Source: Acidobacteriota bacterium
GTDB lineage: Bacteria; Acidobacteriota; Terriglobia; Terriglobales; Acidobacteriaceae
Direction of reading: 5' to 3'
NCBI GenBank assembly: GCA_003224785.1
Contig: QHZV01000221.1
Location: 8,754 to 14,053 of the forward strand
Length of the DNA: 5,300 nucleotides
Position 1 is the first letter of the stretch; the number at the start of each line of letters is the position of its first letter. The translations under genes and the position numbers were made by a program. Positions 1 through 5,300 of this stretch are shown here, piece by piece. The notes below the pieces were generated by a model. The model saw only the letters and a program-made list of their open reading frames with translations, did no database searches and had not been told where the DNA came from.

Positions 1-1359
1 GTGCCTCCGAGGATGTATCCGACTTTGAAATCCTGCAACAGTTCGCCGGCAACCGATGACGACACGCACACCACCGCTGCCACGCCCAACACCACGGCAA
101 CTCCCTGTGGCCCCTTGGCGCCTAAAGAAACCATTAGCAGGGCCGCAATTAAGAGCGTCGAAAGCGTTAATCCGGAAACCGGGTTGTTGGATGAGCCGAT
201 GAATCCGCACAGGCTGCCGGAGATTGTTGCGAAGAAAAATCCAACGATCAGCATTACCACGGCCGCCAAAATTGCGGGCAGTCCGAGTCCAGAAATATGG
301 ATGTACAGAAGGCACATCAGCGCGAACATCACGGCTATCAGACCAAACACAACTTTCGAACTCATATATCGTTCGGTGCGTGACAACTTGGCCTGGTCCG
401 CGGCAGTTTTTCGCAGGTCTGCAATCGCTCGACTCAGCCCGATGGTCAGGCTCTTGCGCATGCCGATCAATGTGTTGGCGGCGCCGACCAGCATCCCGCC
501 CACAGCGATCGGTCGGACGATGAATCTCCAGATCGCAACTGCCATGCCGGCCCAGTCGTCGTGCGTACCAGCGGGAAGATAATTGCGCAGTTCGGGCCCC
601 ATGAGAAAAATGAGAAGAGGCACGATCAATCCCCAGGCCAGCACGCTGCCGGCGAACTGAATCGAGGCAAGGCGGACGCCGATGATATAGCCAACGCCCA
701 GATACGCAGGACTCACATTGGGCGCCGCAAACGTGCTCGCGCCACCGGCAGCAAGTACGTTGGCATCCGGCGTGGTGCCAAGCCGCACCTGACTTCGTCC
801 CAGGGTTCCTATCTGATAGTGAATGTCCAGATTGTCTGCGAACAAGCCGAATCGGCCCAGAATGTAAGTCAGGCCGCCAACGCCAATATTCCAGAATAGG
901 TACTTGGCCGCTTGCGCTCCCCGGCGTCCAGCTTTGTGTATCTCTCCGGCTGCGACCGACTCAGGAAACGGCAGCTCAGGATCTTCGACCATGCCGCGCC
1001 GCACGAGTGAGATAAACAGTACGCCCAGAACACTTCGACATCAGGAACGCGGGAATGGTGAAGATCGCTCCTGCGGCGATTCCTTCGCCAATCGTTCCTG
1101 ATGTTCGCGCGATGTTTTCCTCAAGCACCGTCCCTTTCCAAATGCGCAGCACCGCCATCCCAATTACGGCGGCTGGATAGGTCGCCGCAATCGTGATTCC
1201 CGCACGCAATCCGAGATACGCATTCGCCGCGCCCAGCACAACCGTCATGATCAGGCCAAGAAATACAGCCCGGAAGGTGAACTCCTTCATCTCCATGGTT
1301 TCGGGAACAAACGGCTGGTGTTTTTGCGGACCTGCCGGGGGATTTGGGGGTATGCTCAT
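1..1359 (-). pseudogene. OPT-family oligopeptide/metal-chelate transporter, frameshifted, C-terminus beyond window
   Basis: This is a polytopic inner-membrane transporter of the OPT family; members import oligopeptides or metal chelates by secondary transport. The N-terminal piece (1359 down to about 1036, roughly 108 residues) has the family hallmark GAANAYLGLRAG at residues 43-54, then GTIGEGIAAGAIFTIPAF. That frame then degenerates and stops at 976. The family sequence resumes in the frame whose codons begin at 1034 (VLGVLFISLVRRGMVEDPEL) and stays open to position 1, with AGGASTFAAPNVSPAYLG and the family-typical GSSNNPVSGLT near the left edge. By recollection of the family, some 20-30 residues that normally lie between IPAF and GVLF are missing, so this looks like an out-of-frame deletion and not a single slipped base. 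ATG at 1359 is chosen because GGAAAGGA lies 5 bases upstream. The family call is firm; the substrate is unknown. Whether the break is natural or a sequencing or assembly error cannot be told here. Confidence 0.88.
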
Positions 1360-1364
1360 GAGGG

Positions 1365-1372
1365 TCCTTTCC
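1365..1372 (-). promoter_or_regulatory. Shine-Dalgarno of the OPT transporter
   Basis: Read on the minus strand, GGAAAGGA sits 5 bases before the ATG at 1359-1357. This supports that start codon and shows that the 5' end of the gene is intact even though its frame breaks later. Confidence 0.6.
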
Positions 1373-1380
1373 AGTTTTAG

Positions 1381-1470
1381 CGTTCAGCGTTCAGCACTCA
1401 GTACTCAGCGCTCAGCCTGTGCTAGTCAGACATCTAGTTTGGCTGAGTGCTGAATGCTGACTGCTGATTG
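1381..1470. repeat. Inverted array of degenerate RYTCAGY heptamers
   Basis: Five heptamers stand head to tail on the plus strand from 1382 to 1416: GTTCAGC, GTTCAGC, ACTCAGT, ACTCAGC, GCTCAGC. After a 24-base spacer (1418-1441), four more run on the opposite strand from 1442 to 1469; read on the minus strand they are AATCAGC, AGTCAGC, ATTCAGC, ACTCAGC. The two arms are an imperfect inverted repeat that could fold into a hairpin of about 30 pairs. It lies just upstream of the OPT Shine-Dalgarno, so it would fall in that gene's mRNA leader if transcription starts above 1470. Similar TCAGC-type arrays are, as I recall, scattered between genes in acidobacterial genomes. Function is unknown. Confidence 0.8.
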
Positions 1471-1592
1471 CTTCCACGCATCTTTTCCGCGTCCGTGGTG
1501 TTTATACAACCTGTACTGGCCGCGCCGCACCTTAGCACGGGCCATGGCCGATTTACAAGTGCGATGCATGTACTAATTCCCGTGCCGGATTT
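1471..1592. other. Intergenic stretch between divergent genes
   Basis: I see no gene here. On the minus strand, TATAAA at 1506-1501 could be a -10 element for the OPT gene, but no convincing -35 element stands at the proper distance, so this is only a candidate. A transcript starting there would carry the heptamer hairpin in its leader. Confidence 0.35.
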
Positions 1593-1612
1593 GGGGCCGA
1601 CGCCCCTATAAT
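1593..1612 (+). promoter_or_regulatory. Candidate -10 element with adjoining GC hairpin
   Basis: A perfect TATAAT stands at 1607-1612, about 55 bases before the small-protein start at 1668. Immediately before it, GGGGC-CGAC-GCCCC (1593-1606) is an inverted repeat filling the promoter spacer. No good -35 hexamer is visible 16-18 bases upstream (GCCGGA at the 17-base spacing), so the promoter may be weak or need an activator bound at the inverted repeat. The hexamer match is seen; the promoter function is inferred. Confidence 0.45.
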
Positions 1613-1653
1613 GAATTACGCCACCGTCTGATTCGCCCTCTTGCCAGGATTTT

Positions 1654-1659
1654 GAGGTG
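1654..1659 (+). promoter_or_regulatory. Shine-Dalgarno of the small CxxC protein
   Basis: GAGGTG lies 8 bases before the ATG at 1668. It favours this frame over two overlapping open frames in the same interval. Confidence 0.55.
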
Positions 1660-1667
1660 TTTCAGTC

Positions 1668-1877
1668 ATGTTTGGAAGCCGTTTTCATTGTCCGGACTGC
1701 GGCAGTTCGGATGCATTTCGCTCTCGACGCCGTACCTTCCTGGAAAAATACATTCTGCCGTTCTTCCTTCTAAAACCAGTCCGTTGCGCCAATTGCTACC
1801 TGCGGATGAATGCTTCTGCCCTGATCCCGGTTCGCGAGCGGGACCACCGCCCGGTACATCCCCACGCAGCCGCCTGA
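1668..1877 (+). CDS. Small protein with two CxxC motifs (putative zinc-binding)
   Basis: A 69-residue protein of unknown function. Two cysteine pairs, CPDC at residues 8-11 and CANC at 40-43, are placed as in a four-cysteine zinc ribbon. Between them are a basic cluster (RSRRR, 18-22) and a short hydrophobic stretch (YILPFFLL, 28-35) that leads into KPVRC. The stretch is short for a membrane helix. The C-terminal tail is polar and looks poorly conserved. I recall similar short CPDCGS...EKY.LP...LKPVRC proteins in acidobacteria, usually called hypothetical. The start is supported by GAGGTG upstream. Two other frames are open over the same bases, but only this one gives paired cysteines. Zinc binding is an inference from the cysteine spacing; the cysteines could instead be redox-active. 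Confidence 0.7.
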   Translation: MFGSRFHCPDCGSSDAFRSRRRTFLEKYILPFFLLKPVRCANCYLRMNASALIPVRERDHRPVHPHAAA

Positions 1878-1910
1878 GCAATTGCTAGTGTCAAGACTCC
1901 CAGCTATACT
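1877..1910 (+). promoter_or_regulatory. Sigma70-type promoter for comF-HNH
   Basis: TTGCTA (1882-1887) and TATACT (1905-1910) are separated by exactly 17 bases and match the consensus at 4 of 6 and 5 of 6 positions. The -35 box overlaps a 10-base palindrome, AGCAATTGCT (1877-1886), that also includes the last base of the preceding stop codon. A start site near 1917 would give comF a leader of about 110 bases. The hexamers are seen; activity is inferred. Confidence 0.55.
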
Positions 1911-2029
1911 GAATGCAATTCATGCGGCTGGAGCCTAACCAGGCGCCGTATGAGGGAGGCTAGGTCTTCAGCAGTACCGGAGACACAACTCGCCAGGCTG
2001 TTCCCGCAGCGCAAACCCATTTGCATGCA

Positions 2030-2914
2030 ATGGTTTCGGGAGCGGTCGTCGTCGCGCAAGGCGTGTTTGCTGCGCTGTTTCCTTCCGATTGCCGTCTCTG
2101 CGGTGTCCCTCTCGAAAACATTTCCCGGCTTCCCGTCTGTCCTACCTGCCTTTTGGCGATGGCGCCGGTCTCGGGTGCAACCTGCGAAATATGCGGGGAT
2201 GGTTTAGCTTCCACTCTGAGTGAAGGTGCCGGCCCCCAAAATGGGGGTGCCCCACTTCTCGCCGATATTGGGAGGAGTGGGAAGTTGCAAGGGGATCTCC
2301 GGTTTTCCGAGAAGGGGAATGAGTGTCTCTCATGCCAGCAGGACATTCCGCACTTCTTAAAAGCGAGGGCCTACGGCGCCTACGATGCCGGCTTGCGAGA
2401 GTTGATTCATCTGCTGAAGTACGAGCGCGTAGAGCCAGCTGCCAGTGTTCTGGGAAGGATGCTGGCCAAAGCCATCCGCAAGCTTGATCTAAAGAGTGAG
2501 TCGGTTCTGGTAATTCCCGTCCCGCTTTATAGGGGCAAGCGACGGGAACGAGGATTTAATCAGGCAGAACTGATCGCTCGCAAGGCGTTGAAGGAACTGG
2601 CGTGGCCGGATGCGCGACTATTAACGGATGTGCTGGAGCGAGTCCGCCCAACCGTTTCGCAGATTGGCCTGACCCGCCCGCAACGTGTAGAGAACCTGCG
2701 AGGAGCATTCCGGACGACGCATCTAAGTAGAATAAAAGGCCGAGACGTTCTCCTGGTGGATGACGTCATGACGACTGGAACCACCGCTTCCGAGTGCGCC
2801 CGCATTCTGAGCAAGGCAGGCGCGCAGAACGTCTGGGTCGCGACCGTGGCGCGCACCCTGAAGAACCGGGCTTTTGGAATTGGACGGCAGTTCGAGGCCG
2901 CGCAGGCATCATGA
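2030..2914 (+). CDS. comF: ComF family protein (phosphoribosyltransferase fold)
   Basis: A cytoplasmic ComF/GntX-type protein of 294 residues; the family is linked to uptake and processing of transforming DNA in naturally competent bacteria. The N-terminal zinc-finger part has four CxxC pairs: 21-24, 37-40, 52-55 and 99-102. The phosphoribosyltransferase domain follows, with [29 protein letters not shown], and the PRPP-loop motif [13 protein letters not shown] at 240-252. The spacing between the third and fourth cysteine pairs (43 residues) is larger than I expect and contains a glycine-rich insert made from palindromic DNA (2233-2281). The start is uncertain: ATG at 2030 is preferred, TTG at 2021 is possible, the frame closes at 1961, and neither start has a clear Shine-Dalgarno. 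The stop overlaps the HNH start (ATGA), suggesting an operon and coupled translation. The family is certain; a role in competence is by homology only. Confidence 0.93.
   Translation: MVSGAVVVAQGVFAALFPSDCRLCGVPLENISRLPVCPTCLLAMAPVSGATCEICGDGLASTLSEGAGPQNGGAPLLADIGRSGKLQGDLRFSEKGNECLSCQQDIPHFLKARAYGAYDAGLRELIHLLKYERVEPAASVLGRMLAKAIRKLDLKSESVLVIPVPLYRGKRRERGFNQAELIARKALKELAWPDARLLTDVLERVRPTVSQIGLTRPQRVENLRGAFRTTHLSRIKGRDVLLVDDVMTTGTTASECARILSKAGAQNVWVATVARTLKNRAFGIGRQFEAAQAS
2233..2281. repeat. Palindrome-rich insert inside comF
   Basis: Two inverted repeats lie side by side within the coding frame. CCCCCA-AAA-TGGGGG occupies 2233-2247. CCCACTTCTC (2251-2260) pairs with GAGGAGTGGG (2272-2281) around an 11-base loop, with one G-T mismatch. 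They encode the glycine-rich stretch at about residues 68-84, between the third and fourth cysteine pairs of ComF. The GTGCCCCACTTCTC wording resembles interspersed repeats I recall from acidobacterial genomes, so this may be a small repeat element that entered in frame. That origin is inferred. Confidence 0.6.
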
Positions 2915-3522
2915 AAATGTCAGGACACAGGCACAATTCGGGGACCGATAGGGTTGGGAGTACCGTCACTGCCACCGTCTTCGGCTTTCATCAGGAAAGC
3001 GATGCTCATGCCCTGCACGCGCCGGTGCTGGTGCTTAACGCCTCGTATGAGCCGATCAACGTCTGTGCTGCGCGCCGGGCTATTGTGCTGGTGCTGAAGG
3101 GCGTTGCCATGGCGGAAGAGGAGAACGGACACTTTCTCCATGCTGCCCGGCTGGCGCTGCGTGTGCCGTCAGTCATTCGCTTGCTGGAATACCGGCGAAT
3201 TCCGCATCAGACACGGGCTCTGTCACGTAAAAACATACTATTGCGCGATCGCAACACATGCCAATACTGCGGAGAGCTACTTTCCTCGAGTGATTTGACC
3301 CTTGATCACGTTGTGCCGCGCTCTCGCGGAGGTGCGTCAAGCTGGGAGAATCTTGTAGCCTGCTGCCATAATTGCAATCGCCGCAAGGGAAATCAACTGC
3401 CGCTCGAGGCCAGCATGAAGTTGATGCGAGAGCCGCATGCCTTCAATCTGCACACCAGCCGTCATATCATGCGATTGATGGGACGGTCGGATGATAAGTG
3501 GCGGAAGTATTTGTTCTACTAG
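2911..3522 (+). CDS. HNH endonuclease family protein
   Basis: A 203-residue protein of the widespread HNH family that opens with a conserved [13 protein letters not shown] segment (39-51) before the nuclease domain. The ββα-metal core is complete: CQYC at 117-120, then [10 protein letters not shown] with the DH pair at 132-133, N147 in WENL, and CHNC at 152-155. The four cysteines should hold a structural zinc, and the DH and N residues form the metal-binding catalytic site. Residues 1-35 look unconserved. The start at 2911 is chosen because its ATG overlaps the comF stop (ATGA); the frame is open further upstream, but that would run well inside comF. ATG at 2917 is an alternative. The true substrate of this subgroup is unknown; it lacks visible extra DNA-binding or intein domains. 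Its last 61 codons and stop lie antisense to the tail of the minus-strand gene. Confidence 0.92.
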   Translation: MKMSGHRHNSGTDRVGSTVTATVFGFHQESDAHALHAPVLVLNASYEPINVCAARRAIVLVLKGVAMAEEENGHFLHAARLALRVPSVIRLLEYRRIPHQTRALSRKNILLRDRNTCQYCGELLSSSDLTLDHVVPRSRGGASSWENLVACCHNCNRRKGNQLPLEASMKLMREPHAFNLHTSRHIMRLMGRSDDKWRKYLFY

Positions 3523-4452
3523 ACTGCGGTACCAGCGGAATCCAGCAACGAGCTTTGAGTAAGAGCGGCGAGCGGTCACTGTTAACATAACGGCCGGTAT
3601 CAGCCCATCTTCGGGCTCAGGGCTCAGCGCTGTTGGCTCGTCGTCCGGCTTTTGCTCGCCTTTTGGAATTTCTTTTCCTTCGTACGTGACCGTCACCTTC
3701 GAGCCGAAGCGCTGGTAGTCGGTGTACTTGATGATTTCTCGAATGTGAACATCCTGGATAGCGGCTTTGCGGAAATGTAAGGTGTCATCGGCCTTGGTGT
3801 AGGCAGGAAACCAGTAGCGGCCATCAACCTGTTCGCGCCAAGTGGTGAATTTGGGGAACAGATTTTCGTTGTCCTTCTTGCGAATGTCGGGCACCGTCTT
3901 GCCAGAGGTCTTCACAATCTGAAGATCCTTATCGTCCACCCATATCCGCCCCTGAAAGTATCGCTTCTTGGCTTCGATCTTCTTTGGAGCGATGTCGAAC
4001 ACGTAGCAGTGCAATTCATCTTCTTGCTGCTGGCCGACGTAGAGGATGTCGTATTCGGGAATCTCGTCTGAAGTGAGTACGAATGGCAGCAAATGACGAA
4101 CGTCTTGAAGGTCCTCAGGCGACATGCTGATTTCAGTCAGCGTATTTTGGGGTGCATAAGTCACGTTCTCCAAATGCCTGCCCTGATTGTCGTAAGTCAC
4201 ATCGAAGACTTCCCGGTATTCGCCGGTCACGGTGTCGCCGTCCAGCGTTTGCACCTTCACGTCCTGGCGAAACGTATAGAGGTCGCGCGCCTCTTTGAAC
4301 TCCTTCTCCTTGGCTGCAAACTTCTCGATTATTTGCTGTGAAGTAACGCCCTTCGGCGGATCGGGGTTGAGCGCGCCTTCCTGCGAATAGGCGGCGCCCA
4401 CGAGCGTGAGAAGGATTGCGGTCGGGGAAAATAAGATGCGACTAAATTTCAT
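3337..4452 (-). CDS. Secreted LolA-like (outer membrane lipoprotein-sorting type) protein, copy 1, with read-through tail
   Basis: An exported protein of 371 residues as read. A signal peptide spans residues 1-23 (basic MKFSR, hydrophobic core, cut predicted after AYS before Q24). The body resembles the LolA-like β-sheet family common in acidobacteria, with [32 protein letters not shown] and [15 protein letters not shown]. No lipobox cysteine is seen, so a periplasmic location is likely. The upstream neighbour at 4651 is a clear paralogue and ends soon after the shared TDYK/Q..GS region. This copy instead continues past [16 protein letters not shown] for about 100 more residues; the last 61 are antisense to the HNH gene and look random. 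The natural stop has probably been lost. ATG at 4452 is chosen because the signal peptide begins there; a TTG at 4509 adds 19 residues without hydrophobic character. Function is unproven; binding of a lipid-like ligand is only a family-level guess. Confidence 0.82.
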   Translation of the reverse strand: MKFSRILFSPTAILLTLVGAAYSQEGALNPDPPKGVTSQQIIEKFAAKEKEFKEARDLYTFRQDVKVQTLDGDTVTGEYREVFDVTYDNQGRHLENVTYAPQNTLTEISMSPEDLQDVRHLLPFVLTSDEIPEYDILYVGQQQEDELHCYVFDIAPKKIEAKKRYFQGRIWVDDKDLQIVKTSGKTVPDIRKKDNENLFPKFTTWREQVDGRYWFPAYTKADDTLHFRKAAIQDVHIREIIKYTDYQRFGSKVTVTYEGKEIPKGEQKPDDEPTALSPEPEDGLIPAVMLTVTARRSYSKLVAGFRWYRSLVEQILPPLIIRPSHQSHDMTAGVQIEGMRLSHQLHAGLERQLISLAAIAIMAAGYKILPA

Positions 4453-4564
4453 GAATATAAGGGCCTTGGACGCGGAATGCTGGCTTCTATCGATATTAGA
4501 TGCACCCAAGAGATGAGAAGTCGCCGTCTGGTAGGGCGAAACGTAAGTGTAAGCCTCGGGAGTT

Positions 4565-4600
4565 CATGGATTTACGCAATTTGTTGAGGCAGAATCCATG
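4565..4600. repeat. Perfect 8-base inverted repeat
   Basis: CATGGATT (4565-4572) is the exact reverse complement of AATCCATG (4593-4600), with 20 bases between. It lies upstream of copy 1. It could be an operator or an mRNA hairpin; there is no U-run to suggest a terminator. Confidence 0.45.
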
Positions 4601-4616
4601 GAAAGTAATCGCGGAG

Positions 4617-4649
4617 CACTCTTCAAACCTCATAGGGTGGCAAAGAGTG
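4617..4649 (-). terminator. Candidate hairpin after the stop of copy 2
   Basis: Starting two bases after the stop codon (4653-4651), CACTCTT pairs with AAGAGTG (arms 4649-4643 and 4623-4617 on the minus strand), with a possible inner ACC/GGT pairing. There is no U-tract, so it may stabilise the 3' end or attenuate transcription, not act as a classical intrinsic terminator. Confidence 0.35.
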
Positions 4650-4650
4650 T

Positions 4651-5300
4651 TCAATTCGCCTTCTTCTGCCCCGGCCCAGGTGTCTCCCCGGCGCCCGCCA
4701 CCTCTGATCCCGCGCACTTGTAGTCGGTGGCCTTGACCGTCCCCTTTATGCGGACGTCGCTGCCGAGAAAGTGGAGCGTGTCGTCCGTCATCGAAAATGT
4801 CGGATACCAATATTTTCCATCAATCTGTTCGCGGTACGTGGTGAATTTGGGAAAAAGGTTTTCCTGGCCTTTGCCTTTACCGTGCTTCTTCGGGAGTATG
4901 TCTGGGACAGACTTGCCCGCCATCCTTACGATCTGAAAATCATGATCGTCCACCCAGATTCGCCCCTGGAAATAGCGTTTGCCTTTCTCCAATTGCTTTG
5001 GCGCGGCGTCAAAAACGTAAGTCTGCAAGTCATCTTCCTGCTGCGTTCCCTGATAGACCACGTTGTACTCAGGCAGTTCGTCCGTGCTTATCGTGAAATG
5101 CAGGCGGCTTTCAATGTCGTACTGATCTTCCGGGCTGATAGAAATTGAAGGTTGTGGCGCGAAGACCACGTTCTTTACTTTCTTGCCATTTGCATCAAGG
5201 CTGACGTCGGCAACCTGCTGGTATTCGCCGACCGGCTTCTCCCCGTCGAGCTGCTCGATTTTTATTACCTGACGATAGGTGCACCGCTTGCGTGCGTTCT
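4651..5300 (-). CDS. LolA-like (outer membrane lipoprotein-sorting type) protein, copy 2, 5' end beyond window
   Basis: Paralogue of the gene at 3337-4452. The frame is open to the right edge; the first codons visible there read NARKRCTYRQVIKIEQLDGE and align with the [19 protein letters not shown] segment of copy 1, so only the signal peptide and about 45 mature residues should be missing. Over the stretch YVFD...VPDI, 30 of 41 residues are identical by hand count. Shared blocks are [27 protein letters not shown] and DDTLHF. This copy has an extra lysine/glycine-rich loop (KKHGKGKGQ) before ENLFPKF and a short natural C-terminus ending GPGQKKAN. An internal ATG at 5169 falls mid-domain and is not the true start. 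The gene is transcribed toward copy 1, which begins about 200 bases downstream. Function is unknown beyond the LolA-like fold assignment. Confidence 0.85.
   Translation of the reverse strand, partial: NARKRCTYRQVIKIEQLDGEKPVGEYQQVADVSLDANGKKVKNVVFAPQPSISISPEDQYDIESRLHFTISTDELPEYNVVYQGTQQEDDLQTYVFDAAPKQLEKGKRYFQGRIWVDDHDFQIVRMAGKSVPDILPKKHGKGKGQENLFPKFTTYREQIDGKYWYPTFSMTDDTLHFLGSDVRIKGTVKATDYKCAGSEVAGAGETPGPGQKKAN

Larger units (their letters stand above)
4453..4650. other. Intergenic region between the two LolA-like paralogues
   Basis: About 200 bases without a convincing gene; the open frames here are not protein-like. The region holds two inverted repeats, annotated separately. Read on the minus strand, TAATAT at 4498-4493 is a possible -10 element for copy 1, without a good -35. 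AAGG stands 11 bases before the copy 1 ATG, a weak Shine-Dalgarno. Copy 1 may therefore have its own promoter or be reached by read-through from copy 2. Confidence 0.4.

Noticed and set aside
1..582. Plus-strand open frame of 193 codons
   Set aside because: It lies antisense to the second half of the OPT gene, whose minus frame gives recognisable family motifs; the plus translation is low-complexity and Thr/Pro-rich.
561..1101. Two plus-strand open frames (561-899, 904-1101)
   Set aside because: Both are antisense shadows of the OPT gene and show no domain-like features.
1381..1470. CRISPR array
   Set aside because: The units are 7 bases with no spacers between them and they reverse orientation midway, unlike CRISPR repeats.
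1652..1888. Alternative frames over the small CxxC gene on both strands
   Set aside because: Only the frame at 1668 has paired CxxC motifs and a well-placed Shine-Dalgarno.
1950..2207. Plus-strand 85-codon frame as a leader gene before comF
   Set aside because: It overlaps comF out of frame, has no ribosome site before its ATG, and the shared part is a frame-shadow of the ComF cysteine region.
3523..3560. Intrinsic terminator between the convergent HNH and LolA-like genes
   Set aside because: The GGTACC-centred sequence near 3530 has no extended stem and no T-run follows on either strand.
4496..4810. Minus-strand open frame spanning the gap between the paralogues
   Set aside because: It overlaps the end of copy 2 in another frame and its translation shows no conserved pattern.
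4771..5148. Plus-strand open frame of 125 codons
   Set aside because: It is antisense to copy 2, whose minus frame aligns residue by residue with copy 1.

Overview
The window looks like chromosomal DNA from an acidobacterium (Terriglobia, Koribacter-like). This is inferred from moderately high GC, the styles of the proteins (an OPT transporter, a small two-CxxC protein, a ComF and HNH pair, tandem LolA-like secreted proteins) and degenerate TCAGC-type heptamer repeats between genes. No RNA gene, CRISPR array, insertion sequence or phage module is visible.

Layout. (1) Positions 1-1359, minus strand: an OPT-family membrane transporter that runs off the left edge. Its reading frame is broken near 1030-1045, where a stretch of the family's sequence also seems to be missing. 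(2) Positions 1360-1667: a divergent intergenic region with the transporter's Shine-Dalgarno sequence, a striking inverted array of 7-base repeats (1381-1470), and a TATAAT box next to a GC-rich hairpin. (3) Positions 1668-1877, plus strand: a 69-residue protein with two CxxC motifs. (4) Positions 1878-2029: a good sigma70-type promoter (TTGCTA, 17 bases, TATACT) and a leader. (5) Positions 2030-3522, plus strand: comF (phosphoribosyltransferase-fold, competence-related) and an HNH endonuclease-family gene, joined by an ATGA stop/start overlap. (6) Positions 3337-5300, minus strand: two tandem paralogues of a secreted LolA-like family. The upstream copy runs off the right edge. The downstream copy has a long tail that reads antisense into the HNH gene.

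How the parts relate. comF and the HNH gene are probably co-transcribed and translationally coupled. Both could act on DNA, but the HNH protein's function is not known from sequence. The two LolA-like genes are a recent-looking tandem duplication whose products should be exported. The main oddities are sequence damage or rearrangement linked to short repeats: the broken transporter, a palindrome-rich in-frame insert in comF, and a lost stop in the downstream LolA-like gene. I see no convincing new multi-gene system. The best leads are the heptamer repeat, the comF insert and the convergent antisense overlap.
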